A DNA stretch of 64,000 nt from the NCBI GenBank assembly GCA_052066835.1, contig JBQHRJ010000001.1; one strand, 5' to 3'. Source of the DNA: UBA2821 sp902763335. Its GTDB lineage: Bacteria; Bacillota; Clostridia; Lachnospirales; Lachnospiraceae. Under the pieces are notes generated by a model that was not told the origin of the DNA, did no database searches, and saw nothing but the letters and a program-made list of their open reading frames with translations. This document shows, one piece after another, positions 1-9,675 of this stretch. The position numbers and the translations under genes are program-made. Each line of letters opens with the position of its first letter. Position 1 is the first letter of the stretch.

Positions 1-2
1 TA

Positions 3-269
3 ACAAGAGATATCAGCATGGTCATGAAACGTGATGTGCTTGTTGGAAGTATAGAACAGGTTATAAGAGAAAAAGGTGGGGAACACTTAGAGTCATATAA
101 ACTGTTTGACGTATATGAAGGAGCACAGATAGAGGACGGATATAAATCAGTAGCTTACTCTATCACATTCCGTGCAGCCGACCATACTCTTGAGGATAAA
201 GAAGTAAGTGAAGCGGTCAACAGAATATTAAAAGCATTAGGCGATATGGGAATAGAACTCAGGGCATAG
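3..269 (+). CDS. pheT: Phenylalanine-tRNA ligase beta subunit, C-terminal end (5' truncated by window)
   Basis: The reading frame is open from the first bases and ends at 269, so only the last 88 or so residues of the protein are present. They form a ferredoxin-fold anticodon-binding (FDX-ACB) domain: it opens with TRDISMV, carries the SITFRA strand and ends with a helix and GIELRA, as in PheT. In the cell PheT pairs with PheS to charge tRNA-Phe. An ATG at 18 lies inside the domain and is not the true start. A rho-independent terminator follows at 293-351. Identification rests on the domain ending only, but the pattern is typical. Confidence 0.85.
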   Translation, partial: TRDISMVMKRDVLVGSIEQVIREKGGEHLESYKLFDVYEGAQIEDGYKSVAYSITFRAADHTLEDKEVSEAVNRILKALGDMGIELRA

Positions 270-292
270 AGCTATTCCGATGAATGAAATTA

Positions 293-351
293 CAGCTGAT
301 GTATATTATATAGAATGAAAATTCGGGTATAGTATATATCAGTTGTTTTTT
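293..351 (+). terminator. Rho-independent terminator after pheT
   Basis: A 16-bp stem (293-308 with 330-345) has no mismatch once three G-U pairs are allowed. It is followed directly by six T residues (346-351). The loop can form a smaller GAAT/ATTC hairpin. Confidence 0.75.
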
Positions 352-375
352 GAATTAAAAAAAATAAAAAAATAC

Positions 376-403
376 TTGATTAATTTAAAAAGTGTGTTAT
401 AGT
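376..403 (+). promoter_or_regulatory. Sigma-A-type promoter for clpB
   Basis: TTGATT at 376-381 and TATAGT at 398-403 are separated by 16 bases, upstream of a GGAGG ribosome-binding site at 424-428. No CIRCE element or obvious CtsR heptad repeat was seen, so heat-shock control is not shown by the sequence. Confidence 0.55.
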
Positions 404-435
404 TGATATAGAACAAACGGAATGGAGGTATAGTT

Positions 436-3018
436 ATGAATATAAGTAAATTTACCCAGAAGTCTATAGAAGCAGTACAGCAGTGTGAAAAGCTTGCATA
501 CGAATATGGCAATCAGGAGATTGATGAAGAGCATCTTTTGTACAGCCTCTTAACGGTAGAGGACAGCCTTATTCTTAAACTGATTTCCAAGATGGAGATT
601 CAGAAGGAATATTTCCTTAACAGAGTTCAGGAGGCACTTCAGAAATGCGTGAAGGTGCAGGGCGGAACTCTCCATATCAGCAATGATATGAATAAGGTTC
701 TTATAAATGCCGAAGATGAGGCAAAAAAGATGGGAGACGAATATGTTTCAGTTGAGCATATTTTCCTTACTCTTATAGAATATCCTAATAAAGCAGTTAA
801 GGCTATATTCAAAGAATTTGGAATAACCAGAGAGAGATTTTTACAGGCTCTTTCAACTGTCAGGGGCAATCAGAGAGTGGTCAGTGACAATCCGGAGGAT
901 ACTTATGATACTCTTGAGAAATATGCAGTAAATCTTGTTGACAGAGCAAGAAATCAGAAACTTGATCCGGTAATAGGACGTGATACGGAGATTAGAAATG
1001 TTATAAGGATTTTGTCAAGAAAGACCAAGAACAATCCGGTCCTTATAGGTGAACCGGGTGTAGGTAAGACAGCAGCCGTTGAAGGACTTGCACAACGTAT
1101 AGTAAGAGGCGATGTGCCGGAAGGATTGAAAGATAAAGAGTTATTTGCACTTGATATGGGAGCACTTGTGGCAGGTGCAAAGTACAGGGGCGAATTTGAG
1201 GAGCGTCTTAAAGCCGTACTTGAAGAAGTAAGAAAGAGCGAGGGAAGAATTATTCTCTTTATAGATGAACTTCATACTATAGTGGGTGCAGGAAAAACAG
1301 AGGGCTCGATGGATGCAGGCAATATGTTAAAACCTATGCTTGCAAGAGGAGAACTCCATTGCATAGGTGCAACTACACTTGATGAGTATAGGAAATATAT
1401 AGAGAAAGATCCGGCACTTGAGAGAAGATTCCAGCCGGTAATGGTTGATGAACCGTCGGTTGAGGATACCATATCTATTCTTAGAGGATTAAAAGAGAGA
1501 TATGAGGTTTTCCATGGTGTTAAAATAACCGATTCAGCATTGGTCTCAGCAGCAGTATTGTCAAACAGATATATATCAGACAGATTTCTTCCTGATAAGG
1601 CAATAGACCTTGTGGATGAGGCGTGTGCACTTATTAAGACAGAGCTTGATTCAATGCCTACAGAACTTGATGAGCTGTCGAGAAAAGTAATGCAGCTTGA
1701 GATAGAAGAGGCAGCACTGAAAAAAGAAGATGATAAGCTTAGTAAGGAGCGGCTTTTAAATCTGCAGAAAGAACTGGCAGAATTGAGAGATGAATTCACG
1801 AACAAGAAGGCAAAATGGGAAAATGAAAAGAATTCAGTATCTAAGCTGTCAGAGCTTCGTGAGCAGATAGAGGGTATAAACAATGAGATTCAGATGGCAC
1901 AGAGAGAGTACAATCTTGAAAAGGTTGCGGCACTTCAGTATGGTAAGCTTCCTGAGCTTACAAAGCAGCTTGAAGCAGAAGAGGAAAAAATAAAGAATCA
2001 GGAACTTGAACTTGTGCATGAGAGCGTGACGGATGAGGAGATTGCAAGGATAATATCCAGATGGACAGGTATACCGGTAGCAAAACTTACAGAATCAGAG
2101 AGAAATAAAACTCTTCATCTGGACGATGAACTTCATAAACGTGTTATCGGTCAGGATGAAGCTGTTGAACTTGTTACGGAAGCCATTATCCGTTCAAAGG
2201 CAGGAATAAAAGACCCTACTAAACCTATAGGTTCATTCCTGTTCCTGGGGCCTACGGGAGTAGGTAAGACAGAGCTTGCAAAGGCACTTGCACAGAACCT
2301 TTTTGATAACGAAGCAAATATTGTGAGAATTGATATGAGTGAATATATGGAGAAACATTCAGTGTCAAGACTTGTAGGAGCGCCTCCGGGATATGTAGGA
2401 TATGACGAGGGCGGACAGCTTACAGAAGCAGTCAGAAGGAAACCTTATTCAGTTGTACTCTTTGATGAGGTGGAAAAGGCACATCCTGACGTATTCAACA
2501 TTCTGCTTCAGGTACTTGATGACGGACGTATAACAGATTCACAGGGTCGTACTGTAGACTTTAAAAATACAATACTGATTATGACATCTAATATCGGTTC
2601 TGCTTATCTTTTAGATGGCATAGCTGAGGACGGTTCTATTACATCTGAGGCAAAGGAAATGGTAAATGAAGAGTTGAAATCACACTTCAGACCTGAATTT
2701 ATTAACCGACTTGATGAAATAATTATGTTTAAGCCACTGACAAAAGGTAACATTGATGGTATAATTAACCTTATGATTGCTGATGTGAATAAAAGAATTG
2801 CAGATAAGGACATCTCTATAGAGCTTGATGATCAGGCTAAATGGTATATAACAGAGCATGGTTATGATCCGGTATATGGTGCAAGACCTCTCAAGAGATA
2901 TTTGCAAAAGAATGTAGAAACACTGGCAGCACGTCTTATCGTTGCAGGACAGGTTAAATCGGGAGATATCATTAAGATCAGTGTGGAGGACAATAAACTT
3001 AAAGCATCCGTATCATGA
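436..3018 (+). CDS. clpB: ATP-dependent chaperone ClpB
   Basis: At 860 residues this is a full-length class I Clp/Hsp100 disaggregase, which pulls proteins out of aggregates together with DnaK. Two N-terminal Clp repeats span about residues 1-145. The first AAA+ domain has Walker A GEPGVGKT at 205-212 and Walker B ILFIDE. A long coiled-coil middle domain (about 400-530) distinguishes ClpB from ClpA and ClpC. The second AAA+ domain has Walker A GPTGVGKT at 605-612 and the SEYMEKHSVSRLVGAPPGYVG stretch characteristic of this module. No ClpP-binding tripeptide loop was identified. The start is fixed by GGAGG at 424-428. An ArsR-type regulator follows after 27 bases and may be co-transcribed. Confidence 0.95.
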   Translation: MNISKFTQKSIEAVQQCEKLAYEYGNQEIDEEHLLYSLLTVEDSLILKLISKMEIQKEYFLNRVQEALQKCVKVQGGTLHISNDMNKVLINAEDEAKKMGDEYVSVEHIFLTLIEYPNKAVKAIFKEFGITRERFLQALSTVRGNQRVVSDNPEDTYDTLEKYAVNLVDRARNQKLDPVIGRDTEIRNVIRILSRKTKNNPVLIGEPGVGKTAAVEGLAQRIVRGDVPEGLKDKELFALDMGALVAGAKYRGEFEERLKAVLEEVRKSEGRIILFIDELHTIVGAGKTEGSMDAGNMLKPMLARGELHCIGATTLDEYRKYIEKDPALERRFQPVMVDEPSVEDTISILRGLKERYEVFHGVKITDSALVSAAVLSNRYISDRFLPDKAIDLVDEACALIKTELDSMPTELDELSRKVMQLEIEEAALKKEDDKLSKERLLNLQKELAELRDEFTNKKAKWENEKNSVSKLSELREQIEGINNEIQMAQREYNLEKVAALQYGKLPELTKQLEAEEEKIKNQELELVHESVTDEEIARIISRWTGIPVAKLTESERNKTLHLDDELHKRVIGQDEAVELVTEAIIRSKAGIKDPTKPIGSFLFLGPTGVGKTELAKALAQNLFDNEANIVRIDMSEYMEKHSVSRLVGAPPGYVGYDEGGQLTEAVRRKPYSVVLFDEVEKAHPDVFNILLQVLDDGRITDSQGRTVDFKNTILIMTSNIGSAYLLDGIAEDGSITSEAKEMVNEELKSHFRPEFINRLDEIIMFKPLTKGNIDGIINLMIADVNKRIADKDISIELDDQAKWYITEHGYDPVYGARPLKRYLQKNVETLAARLIVAGQVKSGDIIKISVEDNKLKASVS

Positions 3019-3045
3019 TAAAAAACAGAAACGGAGAGTATCGCA

Positions 3046-3408
3046 ATGAGTGAAGAAGATAAGATAGAAAAGTGTGATTTCATACATGTGCATGAGGACC
3101 GGGTAAAAGAAGTGTTAGGCAATATGCCTGAGGAGGAAAAGCTATACGACCTTGCAGAATTTTTCAAGGTGTTTGCGGATTCCACCAGAATAAAGATACT
3201 GTATGTTCTCGGACAGTCTGAAATGTGCGTGTGTGATATCGGAAATATTCTGGGGGTGAGTCAGTCAGCGGTATCGCATCAGCTTAGAATACTTAAGCAG
3301 ATGCAGCTGGTAAAATATAGAAGAGAAGGAAAGACAGTGTTTTACTCTTTATCAGATTCTCATATTAAGACAATTCTTAATCAGGGATTTGAACATATAT
3401 GTGAGTAA
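3046..3408 (+). CDS. ArsR/SmtB-family metal-responsive repressor
   Basis: This 120-residue protein is a winged-helix regulator of the ArsR/SmtB family. It shows the ADSTRIKILYVL helix, the EMCVCDI stretch in the position of the CadC/SmtB alpha-3 metal site (ELCVCDL in classical members), and the recognition helix SQSAVSHQLRILK. The Cys pair in EMCVCDI together with Cys11 and nearby histidines (HVHED) suggests Cd/Zn/Pb-type sensing. Such regulators usually sit beside a metal-exporting P-type ATPase; here there is none in view, and it follows clpB by 27 bases with its own ribosome-binding site. A strong terminator follows. The family call is firm; the metal is inference. Confidence 0.85.
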   Translation: MSEEDKIEKCDFIHVHEDRVKEVLGNMPEEEKLYDLAEFFKVFADSTRIKILYVLGQSEMCVCDIGNILGVSQSAVSHQLRILKQMQLVKYRREGKTVFYSLSDSHIKTILNQGFEHICE

Positions 3409-3414
3409 AAACAA

Positions 3415-3458
3415 ACAGGGTGGCAATGCATGAAAGCATTTGCAACCCTGTCTTTTTT
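3415..3458 (+). terminator. Rho-independent terminator after the ArsR gene
   Basis: Arms 3415-3429 and 3436-3451 pair (ACAGGGT...GCAACCCTGT with a one-base bulge) around a short ATGAAA loop. Six T residues follow at 3453-3458. It closes the clpB-arsR unit. Confidence 0.85.
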
Positions 3459-3469
3459 AGTGTTTAAAA

Positions 3470-3655
3470 TCATACGAACTGGTTTAAATGTGCATCATAA
3501 ACATAATTAATCGAACGGAGTCGACCAACGATGTCATTTATATCTACTGAATGTGCTACACAGAAATCAACTAAATCATCATAGTTATCACGTAACTCAG
3601 TGTTGATATAACTTAAAAGCATAACCGGATCTTTTGGGATGTTACTCAAAGCCAT
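3470..3655 (-). CDS. Small DUF4250-type protein
   Basis: This gene encodes 61 residues: MALSNIPKDPVMLLSYINTE, then a YDDLVDFC helix and a VYDAHLNQF ending. The PKDPVMLLSYIN opening and the ...YDxxxNQF ending match my memory of the DUF4250 family, whose function is unknown. A TTG at 3667 would add four residues, but the ribosome-binding site GGAGG lies between that TTG and the ATG at 3655, six bases before the latter, so ATG is chosen. It is convergent with the clpB-arsR unit and stands alone. Confidence 0.7.
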   Translation of the reverse strand: MALSNIPKDPVMLLSYINTELRDNYDDLVDFCVAHSVDINDIVGRLRSINYVYDAHLNQFV

Positions 3656-3704
3656 TTTGTCCTCCAAATTAAATTATGAACTTGTGAAATCTGATAAGTG
3701 TTAT

Positions 3705-3826
3705 TTGATTAGTGGGGGAAACGTGCTCCGCACCAGACGGCAAAAATAAGCATGTTTGCAAACAAGCTTGCAAAACAGCTTATGTTTACCGCCTGATCCC
3801 CAAAGGGGATTTCCTCACTAATCAAT
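3705..3826. repeat. Large structured palindromic intergenic element
   Basis: This is the notable content of the 278-base gap between the DUF4250 gene and the deacetylase gene. An outer stem (TTGATTAGTG at 3705-3714 with CACTAATCAA near 3815-3824, extended by GGAAA/TTTCC) encloses three hairpins: GTGC-TCC-GCAC (3723-3733), a long central one (3734-3751 with 3778-3795), and ATCCCC-AAA-GGGGAT (3796-3810). No T tract follows, so it is not a simple terminator. It could be a structured RNA, a miniature transposable element or a palindromic repeat. A second element of similar layout lies at 32679-32880. Confidence 0.5.
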
Positions 3827-3933
3827 ATAAATATTTCAAAAGTACATTTGATGTTACCTATAAAAAATTATAGCATAATAATTGAGTTTGTAAAGACATA
3901 TAATATTTCTAAGAATTGATTATCGGCGTGAAT

Positions 3934-4611
3934 ATGAATAAAAAAATTTTGTTTTTTATAGGATTTATAAGTATTATATTACTTTTGTCCATAAAATATA
4001 CGAATCAGTCTGATTCGGATTTTATATCAACTGATGGGAGTGCTGCAAGTGAAGAGTATGAAAAAATGCAAATAGCCATTACGTTTGATGACGGACCGGG
4101 ACCTTATACAGAGAGACTTTTAGACGGACTGCTTGAAAGAAATGTAAAGGCAACGTTTTTTCTTATAGGTGAGAGTGCAGAACAATACCCTGATGTGGTT
4201 AAAAGGATGCATAAAGAGGGACATCTGATAGGCAATCATACATATTCGCATATTGAACTGGCATGTGTTCCGCTGCAAAGGGCGGTTGAGGAGATAAATA
4301 AGACAAATAATATTATAAAGGAGATAACAGGCGAGGATACCGAATATATAAGACCGCCGTACGGATATTGGACTAAAGGGCTGGCAAAAAATGTAGATAT
4401 GGAACCGGTTTTGTGGGATGTTGATCCGAGAGACTGGAGCGTACTTGATGAACAGAAAGTTACATGCCACATAGTTAAAAATATTGAGGAGGATGATATT
4501 ATTCTTCTGCATGACATATTTGAGACATCTGTTGATGCGGCATTGAATGTTATTGACATTTTGCAGTTGAACGGATATGAGTTTGTCACAGTGGAAGAAC
4601 TTTATGGTTAA
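3934..4611 (+). CDS. Polysaccharide deacetylase (CE4/NodB family), membrane-anchored
   Basis: The product is about 225 residues. An N-terminal hydrophobic segment (ILFFIGFISIILLLSI, about residues 5-20) acts as signal or anchor, then a NodB domain follows. All five NodB motifs are visible: TFDDGP (about 50-55, catalytic base and metal Asp), NHTYSH (H-x3-H metal site), RPPYG, a DxxDW element (VDPRDWS), and LLHD. Such enzymes remove N-acetyl groups from cell-wall or other amino-sugar polymers outside the cell. TTG at 3916 and GTG at 3928 are possible earlier starts; ATG 3934 is chosen because it gives the typical MNKK signal start, although no strong ribosome-binding site precedes any of them. 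Confidence 0.85.
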   Translation: MNKKILFFIGFISIILLLSIKYTNQSDSDFISTDGSAASEEYEKMQIAITFDDGPGPYTERLLDGLLERNVKATFFLIGESAEQYPDVVKRMHKEGHLIGNHTYSHIELACVPLQRAVEEINKTNNIIKEITGEDTEYIRPPYGYWTKGLAKNVDMEPVLWDVDPRDWSVLDEQKVTCHIVKNIEEDDIILLHDIFETSVDAALNVIDILQLNGYEFVTVEELYG

Positions 4612-4693
4612 ATAAAAAAATGTGTGGTAAAATAAGTGCTATACTAAAAATTACGCCAATGCAGGGCGTCTGCGGACAGAAATGAGGATTAAT

Positions 4694-6019
4694 ATGGATT
4701 TATTTGAATATATGAGAGAAAAAAATATGAAAAGTGAATCGCCTTTAGCAGCAAGAATGAGACCTGTCACACTAGAAGAGGTAGAGGGACAGGAACACAT
4801 AGTCAGCAAAAACTGTATGCTCTACAGGGCAATAAAAGCAGATAAATTAAGTTCGGTTATATTTTACGGACCGCCGGGAACAGGAAAGACTACGCTTGCA
4901 AAGGTGATAGCGGGAACCACAAGTGCAGAATTTGTTCAGATAAATGCTACGGTGGCAGGAAAAAAAGATATGGAAGAGGTTATAAAAAAAGCAAAAGAAA
5001 ATCAGGGAATGTATGGAAAGAAAACAATTCTGTTTGTGGATGAGATACACAGATTTAACAAGGGACAGCAGGACTTTCTTCTGCCTTATGTGGAGGACGG
5101 AACGATAATACTCATAGGAGCAACAACGGAAAATCCATATTTTGAGGTGAATAATGCTCTTATATCGAGATCAGTCATTTTTGAGCTGCATACACTTAGT
5201 CCTGAGAATATAAAAAATATAATAAAAAGAGCACTTACAGATGAAACAAGGGGCATGGGAGCATATAAGGCCGTAATAGACGATGATGCCCTTTGTTTTC
5301 TTGCAGATGTGGCAGAGGGGGATGCAAGAAAAGCTTTAAATGCAATTGAACTTGGAGTGCTTACGACTGAGCGTCAGGAAGACGGATATATACATATAAC
5401 AAATGAGATAGCGCAGGAGTGTATACAGCGTAGAAATGTTAAATATGATAAGGACGGGGATAATCATTATGATACTATATCTGCATTTATAAAGAGTATG
5501 CGGGGGTCTGATCCTGATGCGGTTGTATATTATCTGGCCCGTATGCTGAGTGCTGGGGAGAGCGTGACTTTTATAGCAAGAAGAATAATGATATGCGCAG
5601 CAGAGGATGTGGGACTGGCTGATCCGAACGCACTGAGAGTAGCTGTGTCAGCGGCAGAGGCGGTACACCAGATAGGTATGCCGGAGGCACGGATTCCGCT
5701 TGCACAGGCAGCTATATATGTCGCATGTGCGCCAAAGAGCAATTCAGCATATAATGCAATAAATGCAGCTATGGAATATGTGGAAAAACATCCGGCTTAC
5801 AATATACCGGGATATCTGCGGGATGCATCCTATAAGGGTGCGAAAGAACTGGGCAGAGGGATAGGATATAAATATGCCCATGATTATGAGGAACATTTTG
5901 TGGAGCAACAGTATTTGCCGGATGAAGTTAAGGATGAAAAATTTTATACACCGGGGGAACTCGGTTATGAAATACAGGCGGGAGAACGTCTTAAACATCT
6001 GTACAAAAAGTTGCAATAG
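4694..6019 (+). CDS. rarA: Replication-associated recombination protein A (RarA/MgsA)
   Basis: This AAA+ ATPase of about 441 residues belongs to the clamp-loader-related RarA/MgsA/WRNIP1 family, which acts at stalled replication forks. Visible elements are the SPLAARMRP opening, GQEH, Walker A GPPGTGKT, Walker B ILFVDEIHRFNK, sensor 1 GATTENP, and the C-terminal tetramerisation region (YLPD...FYTPGELGYE). An ATG at 4682 is in frame, but GAGGA at 4684-4688 lies five bases before ATG 4694, giving the family-typical MDLFEYMREKN start. A TGCTATACT extended -10 at 4637-4645 is a likely promoter. Confidence 0.9.
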   Translation: MDLFEYMREKNMKSESPLAARMRPVTLEEVEGQEHIVSKNCMLYRAIKADKLSSVIFYGPPGTGKTTLAKVIAGTTSAEFVQINATVAGKKDMEEVIKKAKENQGMYGKKTILFVDEIHRFNKGQQDFLLPYVEDGTIILIGATTENPYFEVNNALISRSVIFELHTLSPENIKNIIKRALTDETRGMGAYKAVIDDDALCFLADVAEGDARKALNAIELGVLTTERQEDGYIHITNEIAQECIQRRNVKYDKDGDNHYDTISAFIKSMRGSDPDAVVYYLARMLSAGESVTFIARRIMICAAEDVGLADPNALRVAVSAAEAVHQIGMPEARIPLAQAAIYVACAPKSNSAYNAINAAMEYVEKHPAYNIPGYLRDASYKGAKELGRGIGYKYAHDYEEHFVEQQYLPDEVKDEKFYTPGELGYEIQAGERLKHLYKKLQ

Positions 6020-6038
6020 ATTTAAATTGTGGTATAAT
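6011..6038 (+). promoter_or_regulatory. Promoter for the DUF5717 cluster
   Basis: TTGCAA (6011-6016) and TATAAT (6033-6038) are 16 bases apart. The -35 box overlaps the last codons of rarA, and a GATGAGG ribosome-binding site plus GTG start follow. Confidence 0.55.
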
Positions 6039-6072
6039 TTTATTTAGCAAAAAATAGTGATGAGGTCTGACT

Positions 6073-9000
6073 GTGAAAGAATTAATAGGAAAATTATCAA
6101 GAGGTGTAATTGAATACTGTTCTCCTTCGGTTGAAACTTCTGTTACGGAGATAAAGCGTGAAATAAAGGATGGACAGACGTTGGAGGGAGTATTTTCTGT
6201 TTTTTGTGAAAATGAATCAGAGCTGAAGGGAATAATATATTCAACATCAGAGAGGGTGATTCCGGCAAACAGAAGCTTTGTTGGACGGGATACCATAGTT
6301 AAATATACAGTTGACACATCAGATTGTGAAAATGAAGATGTTATATCAGGCTGCTTTAATATAGTGACGAATGGTGGGGAAGTTACCGTTCCGTATAGTT
6401 TTGAAGTTAAGCGCGGACTGGAAAATACACAGGTCGGAGAGATAAAAGATTTATTTCAATTTACAAATCTGGTAAAAACGGATTATGATCAGGCTGTACC
6501 TGTTTTTACGGACAGCAGATTCAGCGAATGTCTTCTCAAAGACAATCTGGAATATCAGGCATTGTATGAGGGGCTTATCAAAGGCAGAAATGTAAATAAT
6601 GCACTTGAAGAATTTCTTATAGGAATAAATAAGAAACAGAGAGTGGTTTTTAAAATAGATGAGGATTTAAGAAAGTATGATTCTCTAAGTGGAGATTATG
6701 GAGATATAATCCGCATTACAAAGGATACATGGGGATATGTGGAGATAAATGTAGAGACTGACGGAGATTTTATATCAGAGTGTAAATCTTTCTTGACAAC
6801 GGATGATTTTGCAGGAAATACATATGAATATGGATTTACAATAAAAAAGGACAGGCTTCATGGCGGAGTGAATTACGGAAAAATAATTTTCGATACAGGA
6901 TTTCAGCGACTTGAATTCAGAATTTCCGTGGACAATTCGGGATACAGAGATGCATGTTATACTGAGCGTAAGATATGTGCGTCTAAACTTACAAAGATGT
7001 ATCTTAAGTTCAGAATGAGAAGATGCAGTGTAAATGAGTGGTCAGATGAGTCGATAAAAATTATTGACAGATTGAGGGGCTTTGATGATTCGTCAAACTT
7101 CATCAAGCTTGTACAGGCACAGATATATCTGTCACAGAGCATGGATGAGCAGGCAGGATGGCTACTTGGCAATGTTGCAGAGGATATACTCGATGAGCGT
7201 GAAAAAAATGTTGAGTTATATGCTTATTACCTGTATATAAGGACATTGCAGAAGAGAAATCCGGACATGACAAGTGAGGTTTTACAGAAAGTAAAGCATT
7301 ATTATGAAAATGGTTACGATTCGTGGAGACTTTTATGGATATTACTGTATCTTGATAACTTATATGAGAGTAATAAAAGTCTGAAAATAGCAAGGATAAA
7401 GGAACAGTACAATAACGGATGCAGAAGTCCGCTTATGTATTTTGAGGCATTAAATGCATTCAGCAGACAGCCGGCACTTTTAAGAGTGATAAATGATTTT
7501 GAGCTTCAGGTATTAGTGTTCGGATGCAGGTATGAGGGTATAAATATCAGACTTGCGATACAGATATCAGAACTTGCAGCAGCTTCAAAAAAGTTCAGAC
7601 CGCTTTTATTTAAGGTTATGACAATATTATATGAAAGATTTGAAAATAAGGACATATTAAATGCAATATGTTCAATGCTTATCCGCGGCAATAAGACAGG
7701 TAAAAAGTACTATAAATGGTACAGACTTGGCGTTATGGCGGATATAAGACTTGCTAAACTGTATGAGTACTACATATTTTCAATGGAAAGCCTTGAGGAT
7801 GCAGTATTCAATGAAAAAATTCTTATGTATTTTGTTACAAACAGCAGGAATCTTATGGACAAACAGGAGATGCTGTATGCAAGCATAATAAAGAACAGGG
7901 ACAGCCAGCCGGACGTGTACAAAAAGTATAGTGATAATATAGAAAAATTTGCCCTTGAACAGATACAAAAGGGAATGGTAAATAAAAGGCTTGAGATAAT
8001 ATACCGGTGTGTATTGAGGGAAAGCATGATAGACAATGAAATAGCAGAAAAACTCGTTGATATTATGCATACCTACAGACTCAGATGTTTTAATGACAAT
8101 ATGGATGAAGTTGTCGTAATACACAAGGAAATAGGTGGAAAAGAGGTATACAAATTAAAGAACGGCGTGGCATATATAAGAATGTATACTGAAGACCCTG
8201 CCATAGTCTTTATTGACAATAAAGGAAAAGAGTATTCAAAAACTATAAATTACACTATGGAGCAGATGTATACAAATCCTGAATATATGGAACTTGCAGT
8301 GAAAATGAGAATACCGAATGAGTATCTTATGGCGGAAGCTGCCGAAAAGATACTTAAATATAAGAGTAATTCTTTAAAGAATGCTGATATTTTCAGAAAC
8401 ATAATGAAGAATGAAAAATTCAGAACCAGTTTCAAGAAAATCATAATGCAGGATGTTATGGAATTCTATTATGAAAACTATGACGGAGACGAGCTTGATG
8501 AATATCTGCTGAATATTGATGAAAGATATCTTAATAAAAATACAAGGCTAAGGGTTACGGAACTTATGCTGTTAAGAGGCATAGATTCAAAAGCTGAGTA
8601 TTACATAAAAATGTGCGGAATTGATGAGCTGAATCCGAGAAGACTTCTTAAGTATGTTGTGAGAAATGTAAGGAACAATGATTTTAAGGAAGATGAGGAT
8701 ATTTTATACATCTGCATACATGTATTTAAAAAGGGTAAATATAACGAGGTTATATTAAAATACCTGTGTATGTACTACAATGGTACAACAAAGGAAATGT
8801 TAGATATATGGAAGGCATGCAGGGATTTTGAAATAGCTGACAGAGAGTTTGAGGAAAGACTGCTTGCGCAGATATTATTTACAAGAACGCAGCTTAGCAG
8901 TATTTCAGATGTGTATGATTCATATTATGAAAACGGTGCATCAGAGGAAATGAAAAATGCATATCTGTTTTATGAAGCATATACATATATAGTTTTGGAA

Positions 9001-9612
9001 AAGCCTGTATCTGACAGTGTTTTTAAACATTTAGGAGTGGAGCTTGAAAAGGAAAACACATTAAATAATATGTGCATGGCAGCATATGTTAAGTATTACA
9101 GTGAGAACCAGCCGGATAAAAATGCACTGGAGTTGTGCGAAACACTTATAAAGCAGCTTGTTACCGATGATGTAATGTTTGACTTCTATAAAAAATATAA
9201 TAAAAAGATAAAACTGCCACCTGAAGTAATGGAAAATGCGGTTATAGAATACAGAACTTCTCCTGATAAAAAGGTATATATACATTATATAACAGCCAAT
9301 AAGAGTGAGACGGCGGGAGAATATACAACAGAAGAGATGGAGCAGGTGTTCCAGGGAATATACACCAAAAAACTGCTGCTGTTTTATGGTGAAAATATTA
9401 TGTATTATATAACCGAAGAAAATGAAGAAGATACAAAACTTACAGAAAGCAGAAATTATTATCTTGAGGGTAATCTGGCAGATGGTGACGGAAGCAGATA
9501 CAGCAGACTGAATGAGATATTAATATGCAGTGAATTAAATGAAGATTCAACACTGAGGGAACTTATGGAAAACTATTACTGCGAGAATAAACTTATCGAC
9601 AGATTATTCTAA
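6073..9612 (+). CDS. Large DUF5717-type protein, function unknown
   Basis: This 1179-residue protein starts at GTG (6073) after a GATGAGG ribosome-binding site. The first roughly 330 residues look beta-rich, with repeated strands such as ISGCFNIVTNGGEVTVPYSF that resemble immunoglobulin-like sandwiches. The middle and C-terminal parts are long runs of amphipathic helices like TPR-type or alpha-solenoid repeats. No signal peptide, transmembrane helix or catalytic motif was seen. I recognise the layout as the DUF5717 family of Lachnospiraceae. It leads a co-directional cluster with an Hsp70-like protein, a helical-repeat protein and a coiled-coil membrane protein, so a scaffold or client-binding role is plausible but is inference. 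Confidence 0.75.
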   Translation: MKELIGKLSRGVIEYCSPSVETSVTEIKREIKDGQTLEGVFSVFCENESELKGIIYSTSERVIPANRSFVGRDTIVKYTVDTSDCENEDVISGCFNIVTNGGEVTVPYSFEVKRGLENTQVGEIKDLFQFTNLVKTDYDQAVPVFTDSRFSECLLKDNLEYQALYEGLIKGRNVNNALEEFLIGINKKQRVVFKIDEDLRKYDSLSGDYGDIIRITKDTWGYVEINVETDGDFISECKSFLTTDDFAGNTYEYGFTIKKDRLHGGVNYGKIIFDTGFQRLEFRISVDNSGYRDACYTERKICASKLTKMYLKFRMRRCSVNEWSDESIKIIDRLRGFDDSSNFIKLVQAQIYLSQSMDEQAGWLLGNVAEDILDEREKNVELYAYYLYIRTLQKRNPDMTSEVLQKVKHYYENGYDSWRLLWILLYLDNLYESNKSLKIARIKEQYNNGCRSPLMYFEALNAFSRQPALLRVINDFELQVLVFGCRYEGINIRLAIQISELAAASKKFRPLLFKVMTILYERFENKDILNAICSMLIRGNKTGKKYYKWYRLGVMADIRLAKLYEYYIFSMESLEDAVFNEKILMYFVTNSRNLMDKQEMLYASIIKNRDSQPDVYKKYSDNIEKFALEQIQKGMVNKRLEIIYRCVLRESMIDNEIAEKLVDIMHTYRLRCFNDNMDEVVVIHKEIGGKEVYKLKNGVAYIRMYTEDPAIVFIDNKGKEYSKTINYTMEQMYTNPEYMELAVKMRIPNEYLMAEAAEKILKYKSNSLKNADIFRNIMKNEKFRTSFKKIIMQDVMEFYYENYDGDELDEYLLNIDERYLNKNTRLRVTELMLLRGIDSKAEYYIKMCGIDELNPRRLLKYVVRNVRNNDFKEDEDILYICIHVFKKGKYNEVILKYLCMYYNGTTKEMLDIWKACRDFEIADREFEERLLAQILFTRTQLSSISDVYDSYYENGASEEMKNAYLFYEAYTYIVLEKPVSDSVFKHLGVELEKENTLNNMCMAAYVKYYSENQPDKNALELCETLIKQLVTDDVMFDFYKKYNKKIKLPPEVMENAVIEYRTSPDKKVYIHYITANKSETAGEYTTEEMEQVFQGIYTKKLLLFYGENIMYYITEENEEDTKLTESRNYYLEGNLADGDGSRYSRLNEILICSELNEDSTLRELMENYYCENKLIDRLF

Positions 9613-9675
9613 AGTTATGTCATAAAAGGTGACGGCAAAACTTAATATACATTACGAAAGAAAGGAGGGAAAACT

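Noticed and set aside
1272..1883. 203-codon minus-strand open frame inside clpB
   Set aside because: It is antisense to conserved ClpB sequence, has a serine-rich composition typical of a shadow frame, and has no ribosome-binding site.
6073..9612. Type VI secretion or S-layer protein, because of its size
   Set aside because: There is no signal peptide, S-layer repeat or secretion motif; the helical-repeat pattern and neighbours fit DUF5717.
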